Positions 1-9,064 of a stretch of DNA of 64,000 nucleotides are shown in pieces; position 1 is the first letter of the stretch, and every line of letters starts with the position of its first letter. The DNA comes from Bacteroidota bacterium (GTDB lineage: Bacteria; Bacteroidota; Bacteroidia; B-17B0; Aurantibacillaceae). The notes under the pieces are model-generated. The model did no database searches and had not been told where the DNA came from. It saw nothing but the letters and a program-made list of their open reading frames with translations. The stretch spans positions 1-64,000 of the forward strand of contig JAUXZS010000025.1 in the NCBI GenBank assembly GCA_030692515.1, in the 5' to 3' direction. Made by a program: the position numbers and the translations under genes.

Positions 1-261
1 GGTAATTCCGTATTTTGAATTTACAAATTCACGTTTAAATAAAAACATCCCTACTTTATACTCTTCGCCATAAAGTCCCGAAGAAATAGCACGGTCTCTA
101 GCAGCCTTTTCATCAAAACCAGCCAAGGAATCAGCAGTAAATATATACGCATGCTTTGGCGGTTGGTTTTCTAATGTTTTGTTTGTTTGAGCATAACTTG
201 CTTGGCAAGCTACAATAAGCGCAATCACAAACAGTTTAATTGATTTTTGCATTTTTTTCAT
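1..261 (-). CDS. secreted protein of unknown function, N-terminal part only
   Basis: This reading frame is open from the ATG at 261 down to base 1 (87 codons) and runs off the window, so the C-terminus is missing. The product begins with a lysine-rich tip and a hydrophobic stretch ending in CQASYAQ, a normal signal peptide for export to the periplasm or beyond. A second ATG three codons inside is an alternative start. The visible mature part contains no motif I recognise. It is transcribed away from the DUF1415 gene at 457, and an inverted repeat lies just upstream of its start. Confidence 0.75.
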   Translation of the reverse strand, partial: MKKMQKSIKLFVIALIVACQASYAQTNKTLENQPPKHAYIFTADSLAGFDEKAARDRAISSGLYGEEYKVGMFLFKREFVNSKYGIT

Positions 262-266
262 GTTTT

Positions 267-316
267 GAAAATTGTATTTAACTTTTTAATTATTTTAACA
301 AAGAATTACAATTTTC
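267..316. repeat. 10-bp inverted repeat in a divergent intergenic region
   Basis: GAAAATTGTA at 267-276 is matched exactly by its reverse complement TACAATTTTC at 307-316, with 30 bases between. It lies immediately upstream of the leftward gene starting at 261 and within the 196-base gap before the rightward gene at 457. It could be an operator or a hairpin; no run of T follows that would make it a terminator. Confidence 0.4.
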
Positions 317-456
317 GTGCCAAACTCAAAAAAATGTTAAAATCTAAAGAAGATTTTTGTTTAATTTATGGATTAGATTTCAAGATTTTCTTGAATTGGC
401 AACCAATTCCAATTATTTTGCACAAATTTGCTAAATAAATTAAGAAATGTTAAATT

Positions 457-1002
457 TTGAGCGATTCAATAATAATAGACCAAACTCAAAAGTGGATTAA
501 ATCTGTTGTAATAGATTTAAATTTTTGCCCTTTTGCTGCAAAAGCCATGCTTAAAAAAAGTATTCATTATATTGTATTAAATAAAGCAGATTTTAAATCA
601 AGTTTGGAAGCTTTAAATAATGAAATTCAATACTTAAACGAAAACCAAGAGGCTGAAACTAGTTTTATTATTTTTCCAAATAATTTTACTGATTTTGAAG
701 AATATTTAGATTTAATATATAAAGCTGAGGAGTTTTTGGAAATGGAGGGGTATGAAGGCGTTTACCAACTGGCAAGTTTTCATCCTGATTATTGTTTTGA
801 AGGAAGTGAAACAACAGACGCTGCCAATTATACAAATCGTTCTGTTTTTCCCATGTTACATATACTCAGAGAAGATAGTATTACCAAAGCCATAGAGCTC
901 TATAAAAATCCAGAATTAATTCCCGAACACAATATAAAAGTAGCAAGAGAAAAAGGTCTGTTATATATGCAAATGCTTCGTAGCGCCTGTTTTAACAGTT
1001 AA
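457..1002 (+). CDS. DUF1415 family protein
   Basis: The 181-residue product looks like the DUF1415 family, small soluble proteins of unknown function. The family look comes from the N-terminal segment with the motif LNFCPFAAK (around residues 22-30) and the later LASFHPDYCFEG (about 105-116). The frame starts at TTG, giving MSDSII; the first in-frame ATG is about 30 codons in and would cut off the conserved LNFCPF motif, so TTG is preferred. The gene stands alone, converging on the leftward gene that ends at 1019. Family assignment is by recognition; no biochemical role is known to me. Confidence 0.75.
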   Translation: MSDSIIIDQTQKWIKSVVIDLNFCPFAAKAMLKKSIHYIVLNKADFKSSLEALNNEIQYLNENQEAETSFIIFPNNFTDFEEYLDLIYKAEEFLEMEGYEGVYQLASFHPDYCFEGSETTDAANYTNRSVFPMLHILREDSITKAIELYKNPELIPEHNIKVAREKGLLYMQMLRSACFNS

Positions 1003-1018
1003 AATTTCATTAAAAAAT

Positions 1019-1321
1019 TTATTTATTTTCTCTAAGATGTTTGTCTAGTACAAAAGTTCCAAAGGGTAGGAGAGAAGCAATGAAAGCAAATGCTACTTTT
1101 TTAAATGACCAATTACAACGCTTCCATATTATTAAAAGCAAGATGATATAACTGATAAATAAAATACCATGAATCCAACCAGTATATTTTACCGCAAACT
1201 CATATCCGAATTTATACTTTAAGGGCATTGCAATACATAAAAGCACTAAATACGAAACACCTTCTAATAGTGCTATTAGTCTAAATATTCCCAAGCTTGA
1301 TACTAAATATTGTTTTAACAT
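1019..1321 (-). CDS. DUF3817-type small integral membrane protein
   Basis: A 100-residue, strongly hydrophobic protein with about three membrane segments (roughly residues 8-32, 45-64 and 72-92). The layout, with an early LLEGVSY segment, a central GWIHG motif and a C-terminal LLPFGTFVLD, fits the DUF3817 family of small membrane proteins. No enzymatic residues are apparent and the function is unknown. It is a single gene: the DUF1415 gene converges from the left 16 bases away, and the kinase gene to the right is on the same strand with its end 68 bases upstream of this start. Confidence 0.65.
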   Translation of the reverse strand: MLKQYLVSSLGIFRLIALLEGVSYLVLLCIAMPLKYKFGYEFAVKYTGWIHGILFISYIILLLIIWKRCNWSFKKVAFAFIASLLPFGTFVLDKHLRENK

Positions 1322-1389
1322 AAAAACGATTATAATTTACTACAGTTTTAATTAAAAATAAATAAGATAATTATTCCGCTAAAGGGTAA

Positions 1390-2823
1390 TTAAGACTCTT
1401 TACTAGAATTTTTAAAAACAAATGTAAACGAACTTCCTTTAGTTTTATTAATTATTAATTTAGCATCAATTTGGTCAGCTAAAAGGTGTATTAGTTGTAT
1501 TCCAAAACTTTCTTTTTCATTTTTAATAAAATTTTCCGGTAAACCTTGTCCGTTATCTGAAATTGTTAGTGAATTATTTTTAAACGAAATAGAAATTTCT
1601 CCTTTGTTTTTTGGAAAAGCATATTTAAATGAATTGCTAATTATTTCATTCAAAATTAATCCAATCGGAATCATTTTGTCAATTTCAAACGAAAAATCTT
1701 TTGGAATCGAAAGCTTTAATTTTATCAAACTTTTATTGTACGTGCTTTTTAATTGGTTAAAAATTGAAGTAGAATACTTTGACAAATTGATATCACTAAA
1801 GTTGGAAGTGGCATAGAGCATCTCATGAATCAATGACATTGAGATAATTCGATTCTGACTTTCGGCAACTAATTCTGAAAAATGAATATTATTTTCTTGT
1901 TCAGCATGTAATCTTAATAAACTTGTAATTATTTGAAGATTGTTTTTTACTCTATGATGAACTTCTTTTAATAGCGTTTCTTTTTCTTTAACAGCATTAT
2001 TTAGTTTCTCCTCAATTTTTTTTCTTTCAAAAAATAAAGGCACATCGTATTTTCTTATACGTTTGTATTTTATTGATTCTTTTTCCAGATATTCGTTTAT
2101 TTTATTTGGAGGTGCCATTATAAAGGTGCAATTTTTATCCCCTTTTGCGCGGCACGTAATTTCAACAGCGGTTAAATTAATACCAAAACTTTCTTCGCAC
2201 CAACCCGATGAATATCCTGCATTCATAGTACAAACAGGAAAATTCGCTTTTTCTTTTGATTTTATCCAGGAGTCTGCTTCAAAAGATGAAGGATGATTAT
2301 ATTTCAGAAAAAAATTATTATCCGGACTTGGTTTGCTTTCCTTCAAAATATCAACAAACGCCCATCCCATGTATGCAAAGTGTACAGGGCCCGCAGATAA
2401 TTTTGAAATTGGGTCTTTTAATTTCATTTTATCATGAAAATTTTTGGCGTCTTGAATGCCAATTAAATGTGCCATATCAAACAATAAATTTCGCCCAATT
2501 TTTACAGCTTCAGGTAAGGGTCTGTCCGCGTATAATTTAATTATGTTTTTAAAAAAATCGTTTGCTAAGGATTCAGCTCTCATTAAAATGTAACGTTGTC
2601 CGTTAACTTCAATTTTAGCCAAACTAGGATTTGCTTTAAAAGATTCGAAATGCTTTTTTACGGTTAATGAAGCTTTATCAAAAAGAGGTTTAATTTTTTT
2701 TGGAACTTTTACGGTAGGTTTGTTAGTGTAAAAAACCTCAGTTTTGTTTTTTAAAATTAAATTCTCTTTTTCGAGTTCCTTAATTCTTTTTTTTAAATTT
2801 TCTATGGATTGGTTTACGTTCAA
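1390..2823 (-). CDS. V4R-domain sensor histidine kinase (HisKA_2 type)
   Basis: A 477-residue cytoplasmic sensor kinase with no membrane segment. Residues 1-25 are predicted coiled coil. Residues about 60-250 resemble a V4R (4-vinyl-reductase-like) small-molecule-binding domain: GYSSGWCEESFG followed by a cysteine-containing ITCRAKGDKNCTF segment. The dimerisation domain carries HHRVKNNLQ (near residue 290), the phospho-acceptor motif of HisKA_2 kinases. The ATPase domain shows the N box LNEIISNSFKYAF and the G1 box SDNGQGLP. HisKA_2 kinases often work with stand-alone receivers, and no response regulator is adjacent, so it is an orphan here. The V4R ligand is unknown; the cysteines could hold a metal. 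Confidence 0.8.
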   Translation of the reverse strand: MNVNQSIENLKKRIKELEKENLILKNKTEVFYTNKPTVKVPKKIKPLFDKASLTVKKHFESFKANPSLAKIEVNGQRYILMRAESLANDFFKNIIKLYADRPLPEAVKIGRNLLFDMAHLIGIQDAKNFHDKMKLKDPISKLSAGPVHFAYMGWAFVDILKESKPSPDNNFFLKYNHPSSFEADSWIKSKEKANFPVCTMNAGYSSGWCEESFGINLTAVEITCRAKGDKNCTFIMAPPNKINEYLEKESIKYKRIRKYDVPLFFERKKIEEKLNNAVKEKETLLKEVHHRVKNNLQIITSLLRLHAEQENNIHFSELVAESQNRIISMSLIHEMLYATSNFSDINLSKYSTSIFNQLKSTYNKSLIKLKLSIPKDFSFEIDKMIPIGLILNEIISNSFKYAFPKNKGEISISFKNNSLTISDNGQGLPENFIKNEKESFGIQLIHLLADQIDAKLIINKTKGSSFTFVFKNSSKES

Positions 2824-2873
2824 GTTGTAATTTGATACATGAAATTAAGAATATATTATGAATTACCTATAAT

Positions 2874-2906
2874 AAAAAAGGCAAATCACTTAGATTTGCC
2901 TTTTTT
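2874..2906 (-). terminator. intrinsic terminator after the Deg protease gene
   Basis: A perfect hairpin: AAAAAAGGCAAATC at 2874-2887, a five-base loop, and GATTTGCCTTTTTT at 2893-2906. Read leftward it follows the stop of the protease gene by 20 bases and ends in a T run, so it should terminate that transcript; the symmetry means it could work on the other strand too. Confidence 0.85.
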
Positions 2907-2926
2907 AAATTTATGAAACAATTAAT

Positions 2927-4387
2927 TTACAATGAAAAACCATAATAGGCTCGAGCCCCATTTGGATAAAACCCTTCAATTAAAACTGTGCCCGATTTAT
3001 TTTCAAGTAAATTAGTTATATCTTGAATATTACTTACTTTTTTCTTATCAATGCTAGTTATAATAAAACCTTCTTTAATTCCAATCTGAGCAAATTTTCC
3101 ATCTATAAGTTTTTTAATTTTAACGCCGTTGTTTATTCTTAATTTTGCTAATTCGCCAGCGCTCATTTCTTCAAAACTTGCGCCTAAAGCCGAAAACGAT
3201 TTTTTAATTAACTCACTTTTTTTAATTAAGGTTGTTGTATTGTCTAAGCTCTTTAAAATTACTTCTCTATTCATTTCTTTATTATTACGAATGGTTACAA
3301 TATTAACTTTATCACCCGGACGGTACTTGCTCAATTGCTCCTGTAATTCACTTACGCTACCCACTTGTGTAGCTTCAATTTTAGTAATCACGTCACCTTC
3401 TTGAATACCTGCATCTTCTGCACTTCCACCAGAAGTTACAGCGCTAACATAAACTCCTTTTAAGAGTTTAATGTTTTTGTCTGCAGAAAATTTAGCGTCT
3501 AAGTCTCTTATGCTTACTCCAAAATAAGCCCTTTGTACCATGCCAAATTCTACCAAATCACCAACAATTTTTTTAACAATATTTACTGGCACCGCAAAAG
3601 AATAGCCTTGATAAGCGCCATTGTTAGAGGCTATTGCTGTGTTAATACCTATTAACTCACCATTTGTTGTTACAAGCGCCCCTCCGCTATTACCCGGATT
3701 TACGGCGGCATCGGTTTGAATAAAGGATTCTATTGGACGTTTATTTACATCCAAAATATTACTTCTTCCTTTAGCGCTTATAATTCCCGCGGTAACAGTA
3801 CTTTCAAGATTAAACGGATTTCCAACCGCTAAAACCCATTCTCCAACTTTAACTAATTCGCTATTACCGTAGGTTAAAAAAGGAAGATTTTTTTCTTTGA
3901 TTCTTATTAGCGCAACATCAGTACTGGCATCCGCTCCAATTAATTCTCCTATATAGGTTCTTCTATCATTTAAAACCACTTCTATTTTATCTGCGCCTGC
4001 AACTACATGATTATTGGTTACGATATAGCCGTCGTCACTTATAATTACGCCACTTCCGCTACCTTCTTGATTATAATTTTGCTGCCTTTTTTGGGGGCCA
4101 TAAAACCATTCGGCAAAAGGATCGTAATTTAAATTACTTACTTGTTCGCTAATTGTTTTAATATGAACAACGGCATTTACAGATTTTTCGGCGGCGTTTG
4201 TAAAGTCATTGTTAAAAGATGAACTTTGGTTTGCTGATAAATTTGCTAAAGTAACATTTTGATGACTAAACGGTTTTGTTATTTGGTTTGTGTTATTTTT
4301 ATCATACGAATAAAAATAACGAGCGGTTGATAAGGCTATTAATCCCCCTAAACACGCTACAAAAAGGGTTGAGAGTAATTTTTTCAT
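2927..4387 (-). CDS. htrA: Deg/HtrA family periplasmic serine protease
   Basis: A 486-residue envelope quality-control protease. Residues 1-22 form a signal or membrane anchor. The trypsin-like domain has the full catalytic triad: His127 in TNNHVVAG, Asp157 in DASTDVAL, Ser234 in NPGNSGGAL. A PDZ domain follows at about 290-385, and the C-terminal 90 residues look like a second, diverged PDZ, giving the usual Deg length. Deg proteases degrade or refold misfolded periplasmic proteins. The gene is alone in its transcript: a hairpin terminator lies 20 bases past the stop, and the gene on the other side is divergent with a 124-base gap. The DegP/DegQ/DegS subtype cannot be decided from the sequence. 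Confidence 0.93.
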   Translation of the reverse strand: MKKLLSTLFVACLGGLIALSTARYFYSYDKNNTNQITKPFSHQNVTLANLSANQSSSFNNDFTNAAEKSVNAVVHIKTISEQVSNLNYDPFAEWFYGPQKRQQNYNQEGSGSGVIISDDGYIVTNNHVVAGADKIEVVLNDRRTYIGELIGADASTDVALIRIKEKNLPFLTYGNSELVKVGEWVLAVGNPFNLESTVTAGIISAKGRSNILDVNKRPIESFIQTDAAVNPGNSGGALVTTNGELIGINTAIASNNGAYQGYSFAVPVNIVKKIVGDLVEFGMVQRAYFGVSIRDLDAKFSADKNIKLLKGVYVSAVTSGGSAEDAGIQEGDVITKIEATQVGSVSELQEQLSKYRPGDKVNIVTIRNNKEMNREVILKSLDNTTTLIKKSELIKKSFSALGASFEEMSAGELAKLRINNGVKIKKLIDGKFAQIGIKEGFIITSIDKKKVSNIQDITNLLENKSGTVLIEGFYPNGARAYYGFSL

Positions 4388-4511
4388 TGCTTTTTATTTT
4401 TATGTTTTTATTTTAAACGTAAAATTAATATCGTTGTTACATTTTTGGTTTCTTTTTAACAAACCTTAACCAGACACCAAAAAAATTCACTAAATTTACT
4501 CTTGAATTTAA

Positions 4512-5144
4512 ATGAGATTTACGCGTAAAATACCCACTTTCGTTTTTGGTTTATCAATTGGTCTTTTGGTAGGGGTTGGTTTTTTTGTTTTTAAAATAAA
4601 TGATATTTTCAATAAAATGAAAGATTCTGCTAAATCTCAAATTACTGTTATTGAGCAACCAATTAAAAATAGTAGTAAAGAGGAAGCTGAAAAAAATAAA
4701 AATAAAGAACGTTTTAAAATTAATTTACACAAAACTAATAAGGTAAATTATTCCGAAGCAGATAGTTTGATTAAGGATAATTCTGAAATAAACATTGCAA
4801 CCGATGAATTATTATCTATAAAAAATGTAAAAATTATAAGAATTAGTCCAACGTTTCCTAATAATGATTCTTTGGTGGCTGATATTGCCGGAGTAAAAAC
4901 AAATAATTCAGATCTTTATTTTGTTGAATTCTGGAAAACGCCTCTGAATACAAAGGGCTATCGTTTTTCTAAAAATAAAATATTATTGTATGGCTTTGTT
5001 GATTATAATAATGTAACACTATATGAGTTAGATAATTCGTATTATATTAAAGCCTCCGACAAAGTATACAAAATTTTTTACGGCGCAGACTTTAAGTCGC
5101 TTGAAAGAGTTGTAGATTCAGAGTTATTAGCAAAAATTAATTAA
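4512..5144 (+). CDS. single-pass membrane protein of unknown function
   Basis: A 210-residue protein with a basic start, one membrane helix (about residues 10-28), a lysine/glutamate-rich linker (about 35-75) and a C-terminal domain of roughly 120 residues rich in beta-forming residues. I do not recognise the family. The arrangement suggests a membrane-anchored periplasmic domain. It is the first gene of the rightward run that includes dapF (6-base gap to the dapF start) and continues through mltG, so a link to envelope biogenesis is plausible by context only. Confidence 0.65.
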   Translation: MRFTRKIPTFVFGLSIGLLVGVGFFVFKINDIFNKMKDSAKSQITVIEQPIKNSSKEEAEKNKNKERFKINLHKTNKVNYSEADSLIKDNSEINIATDELLSIKNVKIIRISPTFPNNDSLVADIAGVKTNNSDLYFVEFWKTPLNTKGYRFSKNKILLYGFVDYNNVTLYELDNSYYIKASDKVYKIFYGADFKSLERVVDSELLAKIN

Positions 5145-5150
5145 TTTATT

Positions 5151-5936
5151 ATGCAGCTTTCATTTTATAAATACCAAGGAACAGGTAATGATTTTATTTT
5201 GTTAGATAATCGATTAAATACTATTTCATTAACTACAGAGCAAATAAGTTTTCTTTGTAATCGTCGTTTTGGTATTGGTGCCGATGGATTAATGTTGCTT
5301 AAACTAGAGCCGGGCTTTGATTTTAAAATGGTGTATTATAATAGCGATGGAAATCCAAGCAGTATGTGTGGTAATGGAGGAAGGTGTATTACTGCATTCG
5401 CAAAACATTTAGGTGTAATAGAAAATGCTGCTAAATTTTTGGCGATTGATGGATCGCATGAAGCAACAATTGATGAAAATGAAATTGTTTCCTTAAAAAT
5501 GCAAGATGTAAAAAATATTGAGGAAGGAGAGGATTATTTTTACTTAAATACTGGTTCACCGCATTATGTAAAAACTGTTAGCGATGTTGAGAGTATTGAT
5601 GTTAAAAGTTTAGGCGCATCAATAAGAAACAATGACCGCTTTAAAGAAGAGGGAACAAACGTAAATTTTATTGAGCGTCACGAGGATAATTTGTTTGTGC
5701 GTACTTATGAAAGAGGCGTAGAAGATGAAACATTTTCTTGCGGAACGGGTGTTACAGCAGCAGCATTGGTTGCTGCGATAAAAGGTATTGCCAATGGAAA
5801 AAATAATTGTCTCGTAAAAACTTTAGGTGGCGATTTAGAAGTTAAATTTGAAAGAGTGCTTGAGCAAAATTTTTATAACATTTGGCTTATTGGGCCTGCT
5901 GAATTTGTTTTTAATGGTGTAATTAATATTAAGTGA
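5151..5936 (+). CDS. dapF: diaminopimelate epimerase
   Basis: Converts LL- to meso-diaminopimelate in the lysine pathway, supplying the cross-linking residue of peptidoglycan. Both catalytic cysteines are present: Cys73 in MCGNGGRC and Cys197 in TFSCGTGV, with the expected N-terminal KYQGTGNDF motif. At 261 residues it is close to the usual family length and appears intact. The stop overlaps the GTG start of the next gene (GTGA), indicating translational coupling. The same transcript ends with mltG, another peptidoglycan gene, which supports a cell-wall operon. Confidence 0.96.
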   Translation: MQLSFYKYQGTGNDFILLDNRLNTISLTTEQISFLCNRRFGIGADGLMLLKLEPGFDFKMVYYNSDGNPSSMCGNGGRCITAFAKHLGVIENAAKFLAIDGSHEATIDENEIVSLKMQDVKNIEEGEDYFYLNTGSPHYVKTVSDVESIDVKSLGASIRNNDRFKEEGTNVNFIERHEDNLFVRTYERGVEDETFSCGTGVTAAALVAAIKGIANGKNNCLVKTLGGDLEVKFERVLEQNFYNIWLIGPAEFVFNGVINIK

Positions 5937-6490
5937 TAAGCGAAACTGTGCAAATAGAGGTTAAAACCGTTTTGTTTAATCCCGAATTTTTAAACAAAAA
6001 TTCTTGGCTGGTTATATTACATGCAAATAGAATCCCTCCACATGTAGGTTTGTTAATTAATGGAAATTATAATTCGTTAACTATAAAAGGTCATGAATTA
6101 AATGTTAATCCTGAGGCATTATTAAAAATCATTTCTCAAAAAAAAATTGAAAGTATATTTATTAGAATTAAACATCACCCTGTTTTTAGTTTAGACTATC
6201 AGCTAGAAATTCTTCAGGAAACAATCAAAAAATTTGAACAAGTAAAACAATTCCACGCAACATGTTTAACCCCTATTAAACTTTTTTTTGAAGAATTTTA
6301 CGCCATAAATTTCATCGAAGAAGAATTATTTTACGACTTCATGAAACGCTTACAATCTAATTCATATTTGGAAAATGCAAGTTCTTTAAATTTCGAATTG
6401 ACTAAAAACACCTTAGAGCTGTCTTTTTATTCTTCAGAACAACTGAACGAAAAAATAATAACCGAACGTTTACCATACTATAAAGATTAA
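5933..6490 (+). CDS. conserved hypothetical protein, coupled to dapF
   Basis: A 185-residue soluble protein without signal peptide or membrane helix. I do not recognise a family. A distinctive segment near residues 29-55 reads NRIPPHVGLLINGNYNSL, followed by an Ile/Lys-rich middle and an acidic C-terminal half. The start is GTG, overlapping the dapF stop; the stop shares a base with the ATG of the acetyltransferase gene (TAATG). Such double overlap argues that the frame is real and co-translated with its neighbours. Function unknown. Confidence 0.7.
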   Translation: MISETVQIEVKTVLFNPEFLNKNSWLVILHANRIPPHVGLLINGNYNSLTIKGHELNVNPEALLKIISQKKIESIFIRIKHHPVFSLDYQLEILQETIKKFEQVKQFHATCLTPIKLFFEEFYAINFIEEELFYDFMKRLQSNSYLENASSLNFELTKNTLELSFYSSEQLNEKIITERLPYYKD

Positions 6491-7020
6491 TGTTTTTAAA
6501 AGGAGATAATATTTCAATAAGAGCTCTTGAGCCAACAGATGCTGTTTTACTTTATCAGTGGGAAAACAATCAAACCTTATGGGAAGTAAGCAATACACAA
6601 ACGCCTTTTTCAAAAGCGGTTTTGGATGAGTTTGTAAATACAGCTTATCAAGATATTTACACCAATAAACAATTACGTTTAATGGTTTGTAAGGCTGATA
6701 ATAATGAAACAATCGGGGTAATTGATCTTTTTGAATTTGACCCCCAACATGCTCGTTGTGGATTGGGGATTTATATTAACGAAAAATACAGAGGGAATGG
6801 ATTTGCGGTAGAATGTATACAGCTAATTAAAACCTATGTTTTTTTTACTTTACATTTAAAACAAATTTATGTTCATGTTAATCAATCTAACGAAGCAAGT
6901 CTTTCTTTATTTGAAAAAGCAGGATTCGAAAAAAGTGGTTTAAAAAAGAGTTGGCATAAAAATGGAATTAACTCTTACGAAGATGTTTGGTTTTTGCAAT
7001 TAATAAATAAGGGTGAATAA
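6490..7020 (+). CDS. GNAT family N-acetyltransferase (RimJ/RimL/SpeG-like)
   Basis: A 176-residue acetyl-CoA-dependent acyltransferase. The start MFLKGDNISIRALEPTD is typical of the RimJ/SpeG branch, and the acetyl-CoA pyrophosphate loop is visible as YRGNGFAVE after a GLGIYI strand. The C-terminal LFEKAGFEKSG is the usual GNAT strand-helix end. The substrate (polyamine, ribosomal protein N-terminus or small metabolite) cannot be assigned. The gene is coupled on both sides: TAATG with the upstream gene and an 8-base overlap with the cytochrome gene. Confidence 0.85.
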   Translation: MFLKGDNISIRALEPTDAVLLYQWENNQTLWEVSNTQTPFSKAVLDEFVNTAYQDIYTNKQLRLMVCKADNNETIGVIDLFEFDPQHARCGLGIYINEKYRGNGFAVECIQLIKTYVFFTLHLKQIYVHVNQSNEASLSLFEKAGFEKSGLKKSWHKNGINSYEDVWFLQLINKGE

Positions 7021-9064
7021 AAAAACTCACATAATTCTTTCGGTTTCTATTGCTTTAATTGGGTTACTTAAATTTTGTGATTTTCCTGATAAAAAAAAAC
7101 CAATTGATACTCCACAAAAAGACACTTTAGTTTACCTCAATCATTCCGATTCTGCAAAATTTGTTGGTATGAACACCTGTAAACTTTGCCACCAAAACAT
7201 TTACAACTCGTTTATAAAAACCGGGATGGGCAAATCTCTCAATATCGCTACGAAACAAAAATCATCCGCCGATTTTTCAAATGCTAAAATTTACGATAAG
7301 TTTTCTAACATGCATTATAATGCTTTTTGGAAAAATGATAGTTTATTTTTTAATGAATATCGGTTAAAAAAAAAGGATACAATTCATTCGCGTACCGAGC
7401 AAGTTAATTTTATTATTGGTTCGGGTCAACACACTAATTCGCATTTGCAAAGTGTTAATGGTTATTTCAATCAAATGCCAATGACTTATTACACTCAAAA
7501 AAAACATTGGGATTTACCACCGGGTTTCGAAAATGGATTTAATACTCATTTTAATCGTAAAATTGGTTTGGAGTGTATGAGTTGTCATAATGGTTATCCA
7601 AATTTTGTGCTTGGCTCAGAAAATAAATATAATAGTATTCCAACCGGTATTGATTGTGAACGCTGTCATGGTCCGGGAAGTATTCATGTTGGCCAAAGGC
7701 AATTGGGAAACAATGTAGATACTTCAAAATTTATTGATTACTCAATTGTAAATCCCGCGAAATTATCTATTGATAGACAGTTTGACTTATGCCAACGCTG
7801 CCACCTACAAGGCAATGCAGTTTTAAAAGAAGAAAAATCTTTTTATGATTTTAAGCCCGGACAAAAATTGAGCGATTTTATTTCTGTTTTTTTACCTAAA
7901 TATAAAAATGGCGATGAAGATTTTATTATGGCGTCACATGCCGATAGATTAAAGCAAAGTGCATGTTTTATAAAATCGTATGAAAAGGTGGAGAGTAAAA
8001 ATTCTTTAAAACCTTATAAAGAAGCTTTAACTTGTATTACATGTCACAATCCACATGTGAGTGTAAAAGAAACCAATAAAAACGTGTTTAATGATGCTTG
8101 CAATAATTGTCATAAAGCCAATGGCAAATCTGAAACTTTATGCAGCGAAAGTTCTGTAGTATTATCAAGAAATACTAGGCCGGGCCATGCTCCTGCAAAA
8201 TTTTCAGATTGCGTTTCTTGCCACATGCCTTCATCTGGTTCAATTGATATTCCTCATGTTACGGTGCACGACCACTATATTCGAAAACCAATTTCAAAAA
8301 AAGAAAGAGATAAAATAAAAACCTTTATTGGTTTGTATTCTATTAACGAAAAAAATCCAAGCGCTCTTACTAAAGCTCAGGCATATATCAATCAATACGA
8401 TAAATTTGAACAAAATAGTTCTTTTTTAGATTCAGCTTCTAGTTTATTAAAAGATAAAAGCGCAGATGATCTTTTTGAAAACGTAAGGGCGTTAATACAA
8501 TTAAATTTTATAAAACAAAATTTTACTAAGGTAATTGAGTATGTAAATAAAATTGGCGAACAACGTTGTTACAATATTTTGCTTACTAAAAAGTCTTATG
8601 ATAATACTGATGCATGGACGTGTTATAGAATTGCGGAGTCTTATTATTACACAAATAATTTACCAGCGTCAATAAAATGGTTTAAACAATCTGTAAATCT
8701 TGCCCCATTTAATTTGGAGTTTAGAAATAAATTAGGTTCAACTTTGGCAGCTTTAAAAAACTATAAGGATGCGATAGAACAATTTAATTTTGTTATTAAA
8801 GAAAACCCTAAACATGTTTCGGCGCTTACTAATTTAGGATTTGTTAAATTAAGTCAAGGAGAGAAATCCGAGGCGCTTGGTCTATATAAAAAAGCTCAAA
8901 AATTAGACCCTGACTATGAACCTTTATTATTAAATTTGGCAGGCTATTATGCTTACATGAAAGATAAAAATGTCGCGAAAAAATATTTAGAAATTATTTT
9001 AAAGAAAAACCCGGATAATCTTAAAGCAAAAAGAGCATTAGAACAAGTTGAGCGTTTATTATGA
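7013..9064 (+). CDS. seven-haem cytochrome c with C-terminal TPR domain
   Basis: A 683-residue exported redox protein. An N-terminal hydrophobic segment acts as signal or anchor. Seven CxxCH haem c sites are visible: CKLCH, CMSCH, CERCH, CQRCH, CITCH, CNNCH and CVSCH, all before about residue 410. The last 250 residues are helical TPR repeats. The architecture resembles cytochrome c-554/multihaem cytochromes fused to TPRs seen in Bacteroidota, whose electron partner is generally unknown. The start is GTG inside the end of the acetyltransferase gene. Its stop overlaps the mltG start (ATGA), so it is co-translated with a peptidoglycan enzyme, an odd pairing. No cytochrome maturation genes are in the window. 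Confidence 0.88.
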   Translation: MNKKTHIILSVSIALIGLLKFCDFPDKKKPIDTPQKDTLVYLNHSDSAKFVGMNTCKLCHQNIYNSFIKTGMGKSLNIATKQKSSADFSNAKIYDKFSNMHYNAFWKNDSLFFNEYRLKKKDTIHSRTEQVNFIIGSGQHTNSHLQSVNGYFNQMPMTYYTQKKHWDLPPGFENGFNTHFNRKIGLECMSCHNGYPNFVLGSENKYNSIPTGIDCERCHGPGSIHVGQRQLGNNVDTSKFIDYSIVNPAKLSIDRQFDLCQRCHLQGNAVLKEEKSFYDFKPGQKLSDFISVFLPKYKNGDEDFIMASHADRLKQSACFIKSYEKVESKNSLKPYKEALTCITCHNPHVSVKETNKNVFNDACNNCHKANGKSETLCSESSVVLSRNTRPGHAPAKFSDCVSCHMPSSGSIDIPHVTVHDHYIRKPISKKERDKIKTFIGLYSINEKNPSALTKAQAYINQYDKFEQNSSFLDSASSLLKDKSADDLFENVRALIQLNFIKQNFTKVIEYVNKIGEQRCYNILLTKKSYDNTDAWTCYRIAESYYYTNNLPASIKWFKQSVNLAPFNLEFRNKLGSTLAALKNYKDAIEQFNFVIKENPKHVSALTNLGFVKLSQGEKSEALGLYKKAQKLDPDYEPLLLNLAGYYAYMKDKNVAKKYLEIILKKNPDNLKAKRALEQVERLL

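Noticed and set aside
247-438. A 63-residue rightward ORF between the first two genes
   Set aside because: It covers the start of the leftward gene and the promoter gap of the rightward gene, is made mostly of AT-rich filler residues, and shows no signal peptide or motif. Chance is the simplest explanation.
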